Assembly: GCA_002307375.1 (NCBI GenBank)
Contig: NTJI01000001.1
Location: 372,001-436,000, forward strand
Reading direction: 5' to 3'
DNA length: 64,000 nt
From: Lysobacteraceae bacterium NML93-0399
GTDB taxonomy: Bacteria > Pseudomonadota > Gammaproteobacteria > Xanthomonadales > Xanthomonadaceae
Positions within the stretch are counted from its first letter, which is position 1; the number at the start of each line of letters is the position of its first letter. Below, piece after piece: positions 25,833 through 32,746 of this stretch. The translations under genes and the position numbers were made by a program. Below the pieces are notes generated by a model. It did no database searches and was not told the DNA's origin. It was given only the letters and a program-made list of their open reading frames with translations.

Positions 25833-26531
25833 ATGGCTGCTGAAAGCACCAACTTCATGCGCGATCTTGAAGCTCGTTTCAAGATCGCCACACAACTGCC
25901 CGATCGATCTCGGTACAAGATTTTTTACGGGCAGATTCATCCGGCAAAAATACTTACTCTCGGCATCAATCCAGGCGGAGATCCCGAGAACACCAACTCT
26001 GACGGTCGAACCCACAAGGATGGAGCCGTTGCAGCTGCTTCGGGCAGCTACTACGAGGACGGAGAGCACGACATCCTCAACTGTGAATGGCGGGAGAACA
26101 AAGGCCTGAGACGGCTGCTCACGCCGCTGTTGAACGGCAACACGGCGCGAATCCGCGCAGATGTAGTTAAGACAAACTTGGCATTTCGTCGCTCTGCTAA
26201 GGCCACACATATCAATGTTCGCGCCGCTATAGCTGAGACCGCACCATTTCTCACAGAGATCATCGAGACAGTGAGGCCGGAATTGATATTGCTCACTGGT
26301 CCAGCCATATCAGTGTTCACTTCGCACTTTGGCAGCCGGGAAACAGTCCTCTCCCCGTCAGAGAAAGACGAGAAGACCAAACAGACCGTGTTTGCCGCGT
26401 CCCGTGTGATGCTTCGCCGCCCGTCCATTGAGACTCTCGTAGTACAAGTCGCCCATGCTTCGCAGTTCTCGTGGACATACGAGAGATATGGAGTTGCAAG
26501 TAGAATCTTTGCCCTTATGCGCGGGGCATAA
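25833..26531 (+). CDS. Cassette 7: uracil-DNA glycosylase superfamily-like protein
   Basis: A 232-residue protein. The stretch ILTLGINPGGDPEN (about residues 40-53) resembles motif 1 of UDG families with a G-x-NPG signature. LILLTGPA (about 151-158) fits the central strand, and VVQVAHASQF near residues 203-212 sits where the HPS-like motif 2 is expected, with Ala in place of Pro. Superfamily members remove damaged bases or bind nucleic acid; some recently described relatives act in phage defence. Catalytic activity cannot be claimed. The stop lies in the start of the last attC. CCGGAG precedes the ATG. Confidence 0.55.
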   Translation: MAAESTNFMRDLEARFKIATQLPDRSRYKIFYGQIHPAKILTLGINPGGDPENTNSDGRTHKDGAVAAASGSYYEDGEHDILNCEWRENKGLRRLLTPLLNGNTARIRADVVKTNLAFRRSAKATHINVRAAIAETAPFLTEIIETVRPELILLTGPAISVFTSHFGSRETVLSPSEKDEKTKQTVFAASRVMLRRPSIETLVVQVAHASQFSWTYERYGVASRIFALMRGA

Positions 26532-26604
26532 CAATTCGTTCAAGCCGATGCGGTAGTTCCTTCGGTTTAGTGGACACCCTGACCTAACGATCAGGAGTGT
26601 CTTC

Positions 26605-26961
26605 ATGCCAGCACCAGGCCCCCGAACAACGTATCGGTACAGCGATCATTTCAAGGCGACGGCTGTCCGGCTAAGCGAGCTTCCCGGCGTGTCCGTGCGC
26701 GACGTAGCCGACTCGCTTTACATCCATCCCTTCATGCTGTCTCGTTGGCGAAAACTGGCCCGCGAGGGAGCGATCGTGACCAAGGGAATCGAGCTCGACA
26801 AGACAGTGGCGGCGGAACTCAAGGCGCTGCGCGACGTGAAGCGGAAGTACGAGCGTCTGCAGCTCGAGCATGACCTTTTAAAAAAAGCCATCGCGTTCAC
26901 TTCGAGTCCAAGGCCGACATCTTCGCCTTCATCGCGCACCACCAGGAAACCGTTCCGGTGA
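26605..26961 (+). CDS. IS3-family transposase OrfA (helix-turn-helix)
   Basis: A 118-residue OrfA. The N-terminal helix-turn-helix ([23 protein letters not shown] split around residues 13-35, then [11 protein letters not shown]) binds the IS ends. A leucine-zipper-like heptad region follows ([25 protein letters not shown]). The run of As at 26880-26886 near its end is a probable -1 slippage site giving an OrfAB fusion. CAGGAG lies ahead of the ATG. Confidence 0.9.
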   Translation: MPAPGPRTTYRYSDHFKATAVRLSELPGVSVRDVADSLYIHPFMLSRWRKLAREGAIVTKGIELDKTVAAELKALRDVKRKYERLQLEHDLLKKAIAFTSSPRPTSSPSSRTTRKPFR

Positions 26962-27767
26962 GGACGATGTGCCGGCTGCATGGCGTCAGCGCGTCCGGCT
27001 TCTATGCGTGGCAACAACGTCCGCGCAGTATGCGATCTGTCGAGGATGCGGTGCTGGTGGATCGCATCAAGGACGTGCATGCGCGCAGCCGCGAGATCTA
27101 CGGCAGCCCCCGCGTGCACGCGGCCCTGCAACAGACTGGCGAACAGGTCGGCCGCCGCCGGGTTGAACGATTGATGCGCGAAAACGGCGTTCGCGCGTGT
27201 TCATCGCGTTTGTATCGCAGACGACCCGGCCTCGCGAAGTTCCTCGCCAGCGTCGAGAGTCGCGCGCATGTGGTTGCGGCCGATCGCGTCGACAAGGTCT
27301 GGGTCGCCGACGTGACGTATCTCAAGGTCAACGATCAATGGCGCTACCTGGCGACGATCATGGATCGCCACTCGCGGCGCCTGCTGGGCTGGGCACTCGG
27401 CGACGATCGCACCAGCGCACTTACGCGACGCGCCTTGGCGGCTGCGTTCCGCACGCGACGGCCCAACAGCGGCACCGTGTTCCACAGCGATCGCGGGATC
27501 GAGTTCATGGCGACAGATTTCAAGCGCCAGCTGGAACGGGCAGGTCTCGTCCAGTCGGCGAACCGGCCGCGCCGGATGACCGACAACGCGCACATGGAAT
27601 CCTGGAACAAGACGATGAAGTCCAAGCTCTATCACCGGCAGACATTCACGAGCGACCGGGACCTCCAGACGGCAATACGCAGCTACGTGGATTTCTACAA
27701 TCACCAGCGCCTACACTCGGCGCTCGACTACCGCACACCCGCCGACTACGAACGCGCATGCGCCTAA
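26958..27767 (+). CDS. IS3-family transposase OrfB (DDE integrase)
   Basis: The frame opens at 26874, and the true product is probably the -1 frameshift OrfAB transposase reading [21 protein letters not shown] into this frame; an internal GTG at 26958 gives a 269-residue OrfB alone. An HTH_21 region comes first, then the rve catalytic core: first Asp in VWVADVTYL, second in FHSDRGIEF, and Glu in NAHMESWNK. All three catalytic residues are present, so the element may be active. Confidence 0.9.
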   Translation: MRTMCRLHGVSASGFYAWQQRPRSMRSVEDAVLVDRIKDVHARSREIYGSPRVHAALQQTGEQVGRRRVERLMRENGVRACSSRLYRRRPGLAKFLASVESRAHVVAADRVDKVWVADVTYLKVNDQWRYLATIMDRHSRRLLGWALGDDRTSALTRRALAAAFRTRRPNSGTVFHSDRGIEFMATDFKRQLERAGLVQSANRPRRMTDNAHMESWNKTMKSKLYHRQTFTSDRDLQTAIRSYVDFYNHQRLHSALDYRTPADYERACA

Positions 27768-27836
27768 CCAGCAGGTGTCCACTTTCTCGAAGGAAGTCCC
27801 TGTCGCTTCTTGGCACGGCTTAATTCCGATACTAGC

Positions 27837-28017
27837 CCTGGCGAATTACCACGAGTTGCACCGCGCCGAAGCGTTCGGATTCGTTCGATCTATTACTTGA
27901 GGTTACGAGGCTACCCAGCCCCAATTGATCCCGGCGCCGGAGCGAAGCGGTCCAGAACAAGTCCAGGACCAGAACATTCTGAGTTACCAGTACCCATTCA
28001 ATTCAAGGACGAACTCT
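27837..28017. other. Non-coding end of the integron region
   Basis: After the decayed attC no further attC site or cassette gene is seen. An open frame with a TTG at 27925 reads into the following membrane protein gene but lacks a ribosome site. This is taken as the boundary back to ordinary chromosome. Confidence 0.5.
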
Positions 28018-28362
28018 GTGGATTTCAAGACCGCAACTGGCAAACGCGTCGTTTTCTACACCTGCCTGGGTTGCGCCTACGCAGCGCTGGCGATCTATGC
28101 CTTGAACACGATGTTGCTGGGCGCGGCGATCGCTTGCTGGGCCGCGGCGCTGGCGGGCAGGATGGAGAGGTCGGCCCTGCGGTATGCCGTGGTGGCTGCA
28201 GGGGCGGGACTGGCCATGTTGGCCGTGCTCTATCAGCTGGGCGCCGGTGCAGGTGCGCGCGATCGGCGGGGGCACACGCCTGCAGTGACCACCTTGCCTG
28301 TCGATCCATACACTGGTGATCAGCCGGGGTCCGTCCCGAGTCTGGACACGTACGGTTCCTGA
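28018..28362 (+). CDS. Small membrane protein
   Basis: About 114 residues from a GTG at 28018, which has AAGGA nine bases ahead. Two or three membrane helices (about residues 10-28, 29-45 and 53-71) are followed by a Pro/Thr-rich tail. Not recognised. It lies just beyond the integron and may be chromosomal; no attC follows it. Confidence 0.55.
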   Translation: MDFKTATGKRVVFYTCLGCAYAALAIYALNTMLLGAAIACWAAALAGRMERSALRYAVVAAGAGLAMLAVLYQLGAGAGARDRRGHTPAVTTLPVDPYTGDQPGSVPSLDTYGS

Positions 28363-28402
28363 CGCCCGGTGACATCGAAATCTCCCTCAGGAACGCAGAC
28401 GG

Positions 28403-28673
28403 ATGTTCCAGAAAGAATGGACAGCACAGGTGGGCGGCCATGACATTCGTGTGGTCCAACTCGTGGACCGGCGGCACCCGCCTCTATATCGACGGGAACT
28501 GCCGCGATCGCAACCACGACCTGTTCGCACCGACGTGGAGGCGCTGGCTTTCGGCGCGCATGATCGAAGGCGATGCGCACAGCGATCTGGTGGAGGTGCG
28601 ACTGATCGCGCTGGTGCACGTCAGAGTGCAGATCCTGGTCAACGGACAGTTCGTCGCGGGTGATCGCGCCTGA
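28403..28673 (+). pseudogene. Possible frameshifted small conserved protein
   Basis: Two overlapping frames read as one protein if one base is removed near 28455. The first (from ATG 28403) gives FQKEWTAQVGGHDIRVV; the second (frame of ATG 28440) continues NSWTGGTRLYIDGNCRDR and on to VRVQILVNGQFVAGD. The joined pattern resembles small uncharacterised proteins I recall from related bacteria. It could be a real mutation, a sequencing error, or simply a gene starting at 28440 (77 residues). Function unknown. Confidence 0.4.
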
Positions 28674-28740
28674 TCGGCATGGGTCATTCGAGACGCTTCG
28701 ACCTGTCTGGCGCTATGGGAATCGAGAGCGCTCGTCCGGC

Positions 28741-29256
28741 ATGACCGCGTCGGCCGCCGCTGTCGTCCGCAGTTTCGCGCCCATCGTCGACGCCCGTTCG
28801 CGCGTGCTCGTGCTGGGCAGCATGCCGGGTGTGGCATCGCTGGACGCGGATCGCTACTACGCGCACCCGCGCAATCTGTTCTGGCCGATCATGGGCGCGC
28901 TGTTCGGCTTCGATGCCGCGTTGCCGTATGCCGAGCGCCTGGCGCATCTGGCAGCGGCCGGCATCGCGCTGTGGGATGTCGCGGGCGAATGCGTGCGGCC
29001 GGGCAGCCTGGACGCACGTATCGCGCCCGGCAGCGTGGTTCCGAATGACATCGCCGGGTTGCTGGCGCGCTATCCGGGCATCGTGCGGATCTGCTTCAAC
29101 GGCGCGACGGCCGAATCGCTGTTCCGGCGGCACGTGCTGCCGACGCTCGGCGCGGTGCCCCAACTCGTGCGCCTGCCATCGACGAGCCCAGCGCATGCGG
29201 CGATGGGATTCGATGCGAAGCTTTCGACCTGGCGCGAGGACTTGGGATTGAGCTGA
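28741..29256 (+). CDS. DNA-deoxyinosine (hypoxanthine) glycosylase, UDG superfamily
   Basis: A 171-residue protein of the family 6 (HDG-like) uracil-DNA glycosylase superfamily. Motif 1 reads VLVLGSMPGVASL, followed by YYAHPRNLFWPIMG and, near the C-terminus, LPSTSPAHA, all typical of this family. It should remove hypoxanthine arising from adenine deamination in DNA. The ATG at 28741 gives the family length; an in-frame upstream start adds an unlikely leader. Confidence 0.88.
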   Translation: MTASAAAVVRSFAPIVDARSRVLVLGSMPGVASLDADRYYAHPRNLFWPIMGALFGFDAALPYAERLAHLAAAGIALWDVAGECVRPGSLDARIAPGSVVPNDIAGLLARYPGIVRICFNGATAESLFRRHVLPTLGAVPQLVRLPSTSPAHAAMGFDAKLSTWREDLGLS

Positions 29257-29330
29257 GCACTTCGTACGCGTCACCTTCGCCGACCATTCGAAAGTTCGCC
29301 TTCCTCCCGGCCTTCTCTGCGCGCCGACCT

Positions 29331-29720
29331 TTGCAAACCCTTCCAGCGCTCCAACGTCCTGAAGTCGCTGGATCCCCGCGTTCGCGGGGATGACGTCATT
29401 CTCGGACAGGTTCGCGCAGGTCCCACAGGCGGGAGACGGTGAATGCCGCGTGTCCACCCCTGCAAACTCTCTCCGCGCTCCAACGCCCTGAAGTCGCTGG
29501 ATCCCCGCGTTCGCGGGGATGACGTCATCCTCGGACAGGTTCGCGCAGGTCCCACACGCGGGAGACGGTGAATGCTGCCGCGTGTCCACCTCTGCAAACT
29601 CTCTCCGCGCTCCAGCGCCTTGAAGTCGCGGGATCCCCGCGTTCGCGAGGATGACGTCATCCTCGGCAGGTCCGCGCAGGTCCCACAGGCGGAGACGGTG
29701 AAGGCTGCCGCGTCTCCCCA
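29331..29720. repeat. Three tandem copies of a ~130-bp unit with REP-like palindrome
   Basis: The core GGATCCCCGCGTTCGCGGGG recurs with its flanks at about 29371, 29500 and 29632 (spacing about 129 and 132 bases). Shared flanks include TGCAAAC...CGCGCTCCA and GTTCGCGCAGGTCCCACA. The third copy has diverged most. The region 29257-29828 holds no convincing gene. Confidence 0.8.
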
Positions 29721-29828
29721 GAGGTCCGCACGTCTTGCTCCACAACGGAGCGTCCCATGCGTTGCCACAGGACCGGCGGCCAGCGCTGGCATGCTGGCGC
29801 CCTGCCCTCCGCCGCCGGACGCTCCGCC

Positions 29829-30689
29829 ATGACTCTGCTGATCAATCCCCGCACGCATGATCTGGGCGGCTTCGAAGTCCGGCGTGCGGTGCCGACGCTG
29901 CAGGCGCGCAGCGTGGGGCCGTTCGTGTTCGTCGACCATATGGGGCCGGCGGTGTTCGAGAAAGGCGCCGGCATCGACGTGCGTCCGCATCCGCACATCG
30001 GCCTGGCGACGGTGACCTTCCTGTGGTCGGGCACCATCCACCATGCCGACACGCTGGGCTACTCGCAGGACATCACGTCCGGCGACGTGAACTGGATGAC
30101 CGCCGGTCGCGGCATCGTCCATGCCGAACGCACGCCGCTGCAACTGCGCGAGGGCGAACACCCGCTGCACGGCATGCAGACCTGGGTCGCGCTGCCCAAA
30201 GCGCACGAGGAAACCGCGCCGGAATTCCATCACCATCCCGCGGCGACCTTGCCGCAGTTCCGGCGCGACGGCGCATGGGTGCGCGTGATCGCCGGACGTG
30301 GATTCGGCGAGGAATCGCCGGTGCGGGTGTTCGCCGACACGCTCAACGTCGCGCTCGATCTGGCGCCCGACGCCGAGCTGTCGATTCCGCCGTCGCATGC
30401 CGAGCGCGCGCTCTACGTGCTCGAAGGCGACGCGCAGCTCGACGGTGCCGATATTCCGCCGCGACATCTGGCGGTGCTCGACACGGGTGCGGTGGCGAAG
30501 CTGCGTGCGAAGACCCCGCTCAAGGCGATGCTGTTCGGCGGCGAGCCGCTCGATGGTCCGCGCCACATGTGGTGGAACTTCGTGTCCTCGTCGAAAGAGC
30601 GCATCGAGCAGGCCAAGCTGGACTGGCGGGACGGCCGTTTCGGCAAGGTTCCGGGCGATCCGGAGTTCATTCCGCTACCCGAACGGTGA
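29829..30689 (+). CDS. Pirin family protein (first copy)
   Basis: A 286-residue bicupin. The metal ligands of pirin are visible: HPHIG near residue 58 and the His and Glu in GIVHAER near residues 98-101. Some pirins oxidise quercetin, others bind regulators; specificity here is unknown. The ATG at 29829 follows the repeat block. A second pirin gene lies at 31601-32455 on the other strand; the two differ clearly in sequence. Confidence 0.88.
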   Translation: MTLLINPRTHDLGGFEVRRAVPTLQARSVGPFVFVDHMGPAVFEKGAGIDVRPHPHIGLATVTFLWSGTIHHADTLGYSQDITSGDVNWMTAGRGIVHAERTPLQLREGEHPLHGMQTWVALPKAHEETAPEFHHHPAATLPQFRRDGAWVRVIAGRGFGEESPVRVFADTLNVALDLAPDAELSIPPSHAERALYVLEGDAQLDGADIPPRHLAVLDTGAVAKLRAKTPLKAMLFGGEPLDGPRHMWWNFVSSSKERIEQAKLDWRDGRFGKVPGDPEFIPLPER

Positions 30690-30767
30690 CGTCTGTCACA
30701 CTCCATGCCGCGCGGCCGCAGGTCGGCGGCGGTATCGTCGGAGCCTGGGGTGACAGGGGACGACACG

Positions 30768-31217
30768 ATGCACATTTCACGACCGATCGCGCTGTTCGGC
30801 GCGCTGGTTTGCGCGGGCATGGTCCACGCGCAGACTGCCAACGACTGCCCGCAATTGCCGCCTGACGCCGCCGTGCGCTGGGAAGTGCAACCGGGGCCCG
30901 ATTTCGTGTTCTGCCGCGCCATGGACATCGCGTCCGGACAGCAGGCGTTCGCAGTGACCGTCGGCCGCACAGCGACCTTCAAGCCGCGCCGCAACGACCG
31001 CGTCGGCGACCGCGTCACCATCGACGGCACCCGCACCTGGTGGCACGCGCCCGAAAACGAGCTGACCGGCGCGATGGTGCGCGAAACGCTGCTGGAACTG
31101 CCGTCAGGCGATTACGCGCACATCATTGTGCGCGCGCCGGATGAAAGCGCACTGGGCCGCTCGCTGCGCGATGCCGAGGCACTGCATTTTTCGGACGTGC
31201 GGCTCGGCAGCAAGTAA
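30768..31217 (+). CDS. Secreted protein of unknown function
   Basis: A 149-residue protein with a signal peptide (IALFGALVCAGMVHAQ) and a probable cleavage site after AHAQ-like residues. The mature part has two Cys residues (DCPQLPP and FVFCRAMD) that could form a disulfide. No named domain is recognised. The ATG at 30768 is chosen because the signal begins there. Confidence 0.65.
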   Translation: MHISRPIALFGALVCAGMVHAQTANDCPQLPPDAAVRWEVQPGPDFVFCRAMDIASGQQAFAVTVGRTATFKPRRNDRVGDRVTIDGTRTWWHAPENELTGAMVRETLLELPSGDYAHIIVRAPDESALGRSLRDAEALHFSDVRLGSK

Positions 31218-31274
31218 GCGACGGCTATCCGCGCGCGCGTGCGCGGGAGCTGATTGCAAGCGTCGACACCATCC

Positions 31275-31562
31275 TTGTAGGAGCGCGCTTGCGCGCGACG
31301 GGCGTTCCGGGTGAAGCCCTTCGCGCGCGAGCGCGCTCCTACAGGTAGTCCGGTCGCCTCGTCGAGCTGAGAAATGACGGATCGCTTTGTTTGGGTACGC
31401 GACAGCGGCGTGGTCGAGCCCCGTGTAGGAGCGCGCTTGCGCGCGATGAGGCTTTCCCGGTGAAGCCCTTCGCGCGCGAGCGCGCTCCTACAGGTGTTCC
31501 GGTCGCCTCCGGCCGGGGCTGCAGGTGCCACACCCTGTAGGAGCGCGCTTGCGCGCGATGGG
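31275..31562. repeat. Cluster of REP palindromes
   Basis: Two complete inverted pairs (31275-31344 and 31424-31492) and a single arm (31536-31562) of the GTAGGAGCGCGC unit. They lie between convergent genes and fill most of the 31218-31600 gap, which has no gene. Confidence 0.85.
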
Positions 31563-31600
31563 GCGTTTCCGGCCACACCCATCGCACGCGCCTTCAGCTG

Positions 31601-32455
31601 TCAGAACCGGCCTTGCTGGTAATCCACGAATGCCTGCATCAGTTCTTCGCGGGTATTCATGACGAAGGGGCCGTGCCGGGCAACCGGTTCGCGCAGCGGG
31701 CGGCCCGCAACGAGAATCAGGCGTGCGCCTGCAGCGTCTGCGTTGAGCGCGAGGTGTACCCCGCCGCCAAGCACCGCGAGTTCCTGCGACACGAGTGGGC
31801 GTGCGTCCTCGCCCTCGCCGACCTGCGCCGCCCCCTCGAACGCATACGCGAACGCGTTGTGGCCTTCGGGAAGGTCGTAATGCCAGGAAGCGTTCGGCGC
31901 CAGGGTGATGTCGAGATAGACCGGATCGGTTGCGGGCTGCGAGATGGGGCCTGCGACACCATCGACGTTGCCCGCGATGATCTTGACCGACACGCCTTCG
32001 CCCGGCTGCACCACCGGGATCCGATCGGGCGCGAATTCCTGGTACTTCGGCGCGGTCATCTTGTCCTTCGCCGGCAGGTTCACCCACAGCTGGAAGCCGC
32101 GCATGCGTCCCGCTTCCTGCTCGGGCATTTCCGAATGCACCAGTCCACGACCGGCGGTCATCCACTGCACGCTGCCGGGCACCAGCAGGCCTTCGTTGCC
32201 GTGGTTGTCCTTGTGGCGCATGCGCCCGTCGAGCATGTAGGTGACGGTCTCGAAGCCGCGATGCGGATGCTCGGGGAAACCGGCCAGGTAATCCTCGGGC
32301 TTGTCGGTGCCGAACTCGTCGAGCATCAGGAACGGGTCGAGATCGGGCAACTGCGGCGTACCGATCACGCGGGTCAGCTTGACCCCGGCACCGTCGCTGG
32401 CGGGCATGCCGCGGACGTGGCGGAGGATACGGACGGCATCTGCAGTGGAAGTCAT
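31601..32455 (-). CDS. Pirin family protein (second copy)
   Basis: A 284-residue bicupin. The metal-binding set HPHRGFETVTYM and GLVHSEMPE fits pirins of the YhhW/quercetinase type. The C-terminal cupin domain holds a conserved LILVAGRPLREPVARHGPFVMNT stretch split over residues about 248-272. The ATG at 32455 gives a normal N-terminus. Enzymatic activity is not certain. Confidence 0.88.
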   Translation of the reverse strand: MTSTADAVRILRHVRGMPASDGAGVKLTRVIGTPQLPDLDPFLMLDEFGTDKPEDYLAGFPEHPHRGFETVTYMLDGRMRHKDNHGNEGLLVPGSVQWMTAGRGLVHSEMPEQEAGRMRGFQLWVNLPAKDKMTAPKYQEFAPDRIPVVQPGEGVSVKIIAGNVDGVAGPISQPATDPVYLDITLAPNASWHYDLPEGHNAFAYAFEGAAQVGEGEDARPLVSQELAVLGGGVHLALNADAAGARLILVAGRPLREPVARHGPFVMNTREELMQAFVDYQQGRF

Positions 32456-32746
32456 CGGACGGGTTCCTCTCGGGCCTTCGCACACGATGCGGGTGCGCGA
32501 GAGCGATTCCACGCGCATGGGTGGAACGGAGGTTTCTGTCAGGACGAGCAGGCTCGCGCTCGGAGCCCGCCCCCGCTTTGCGGGGGAGGCTTGGGTGGGG
32601 CGAACCGTCAGGTGTGAGCATAGAAAAGCGAGCGACGGGTCATGCGCGATACGGGATCTACCGCGACCGGATCGTTTGCCCCCATCCCAGCCTTCCACCC
32701 GTAAAGGGCGCAATGCCCCACACGCGGGGGAAGGAGCAAAGCGGAA
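32456..32746. repeat. Gap with CCCCCGC-type palindromes
   Basis: No gene is seen. A short palindrome CCCCCGCTTTGCGGGGG lies at about 32571-32588, and a related CCACACGCGGGGG stretch near 32717. A similar unit occurs at 36342-36372, so this is a second family of dispersed repeats. Confidence 0.55.

Larger units (their letters stand above)
26552..27800 (+). mobile_element. IS3-family insertion sequence
   Basis: The element is about 1,249 bases with imperfect terminal inverted repeats of 27 bases (left GGTAGTTCCTTCGG..., inner end GTGGACACC on both sides, 21 of 27 matching). It carries overlapping orfA and orfB with an A-run frameshift site, the standard IS3 organisation. No clear target duplication is visible next to the ends. 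It sits inside an attC site. Confidence 0.88.
20862..27836. mobile_element. Chromosomal integron: intI, attI and seven-cassette array
   Basis: The unit consists of intI, attI and a run of single-gene modules each ending in an attC site of nearly the same sequence. All cassettes are read away from intI. Cassette bounds by the G/TTRRRY rule are 22031-22614, 22615-23879, 23880-24271, 24272-24765, 24766-25162, 25163-25811 and 25812 to the interrupted last site. High similarity among attC sites is typical of sedentary chromosomal integrons rather than resistance integrons. No resistance gene is seen. The base composition of several cassettes is clearly less GC-rich than the flanking chromosome. 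Confidence 0.93.
26526..27836 (+). repeat. Last attC site, split by an IS element and decayed at its end
   Basis: The left half (GCATAAC through AAGCCGATGC) ends at 26551. The right half resumes at 27801 with GCTTCTTGGCACGGCTTAAT and then reads GATACTAGC where GTTAG is expected. The site is thus interrupted by about 1.25 kb and its terminal core is mutated, so it is probably not recombinogenic. It may once have been an ordinary site of the same family. Confidence 0.75.

Noticed and set aside
22615..26531. Antibiotic resistance genes among the cassettes
   Set aside because: None of the translated cassette genes has motifs of known resistance enzymes or pumps.
26544..27806. Target site duplication of the IS3-family element
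   Set aside because: The flanks TGC (left) and TGT (right) share only two bases, so no duplication can be claimed.
27837..28362. Eighth cassette after the IS
   Set aside because: The core before it is degenerate and no attC follows the membrane protein gene, so cassette status is not supported.
29331..29720. CRISPR array
   Set aside because: The repeated unit is about 130 bases with no unique spacers of constant length, and no cas gene is near.
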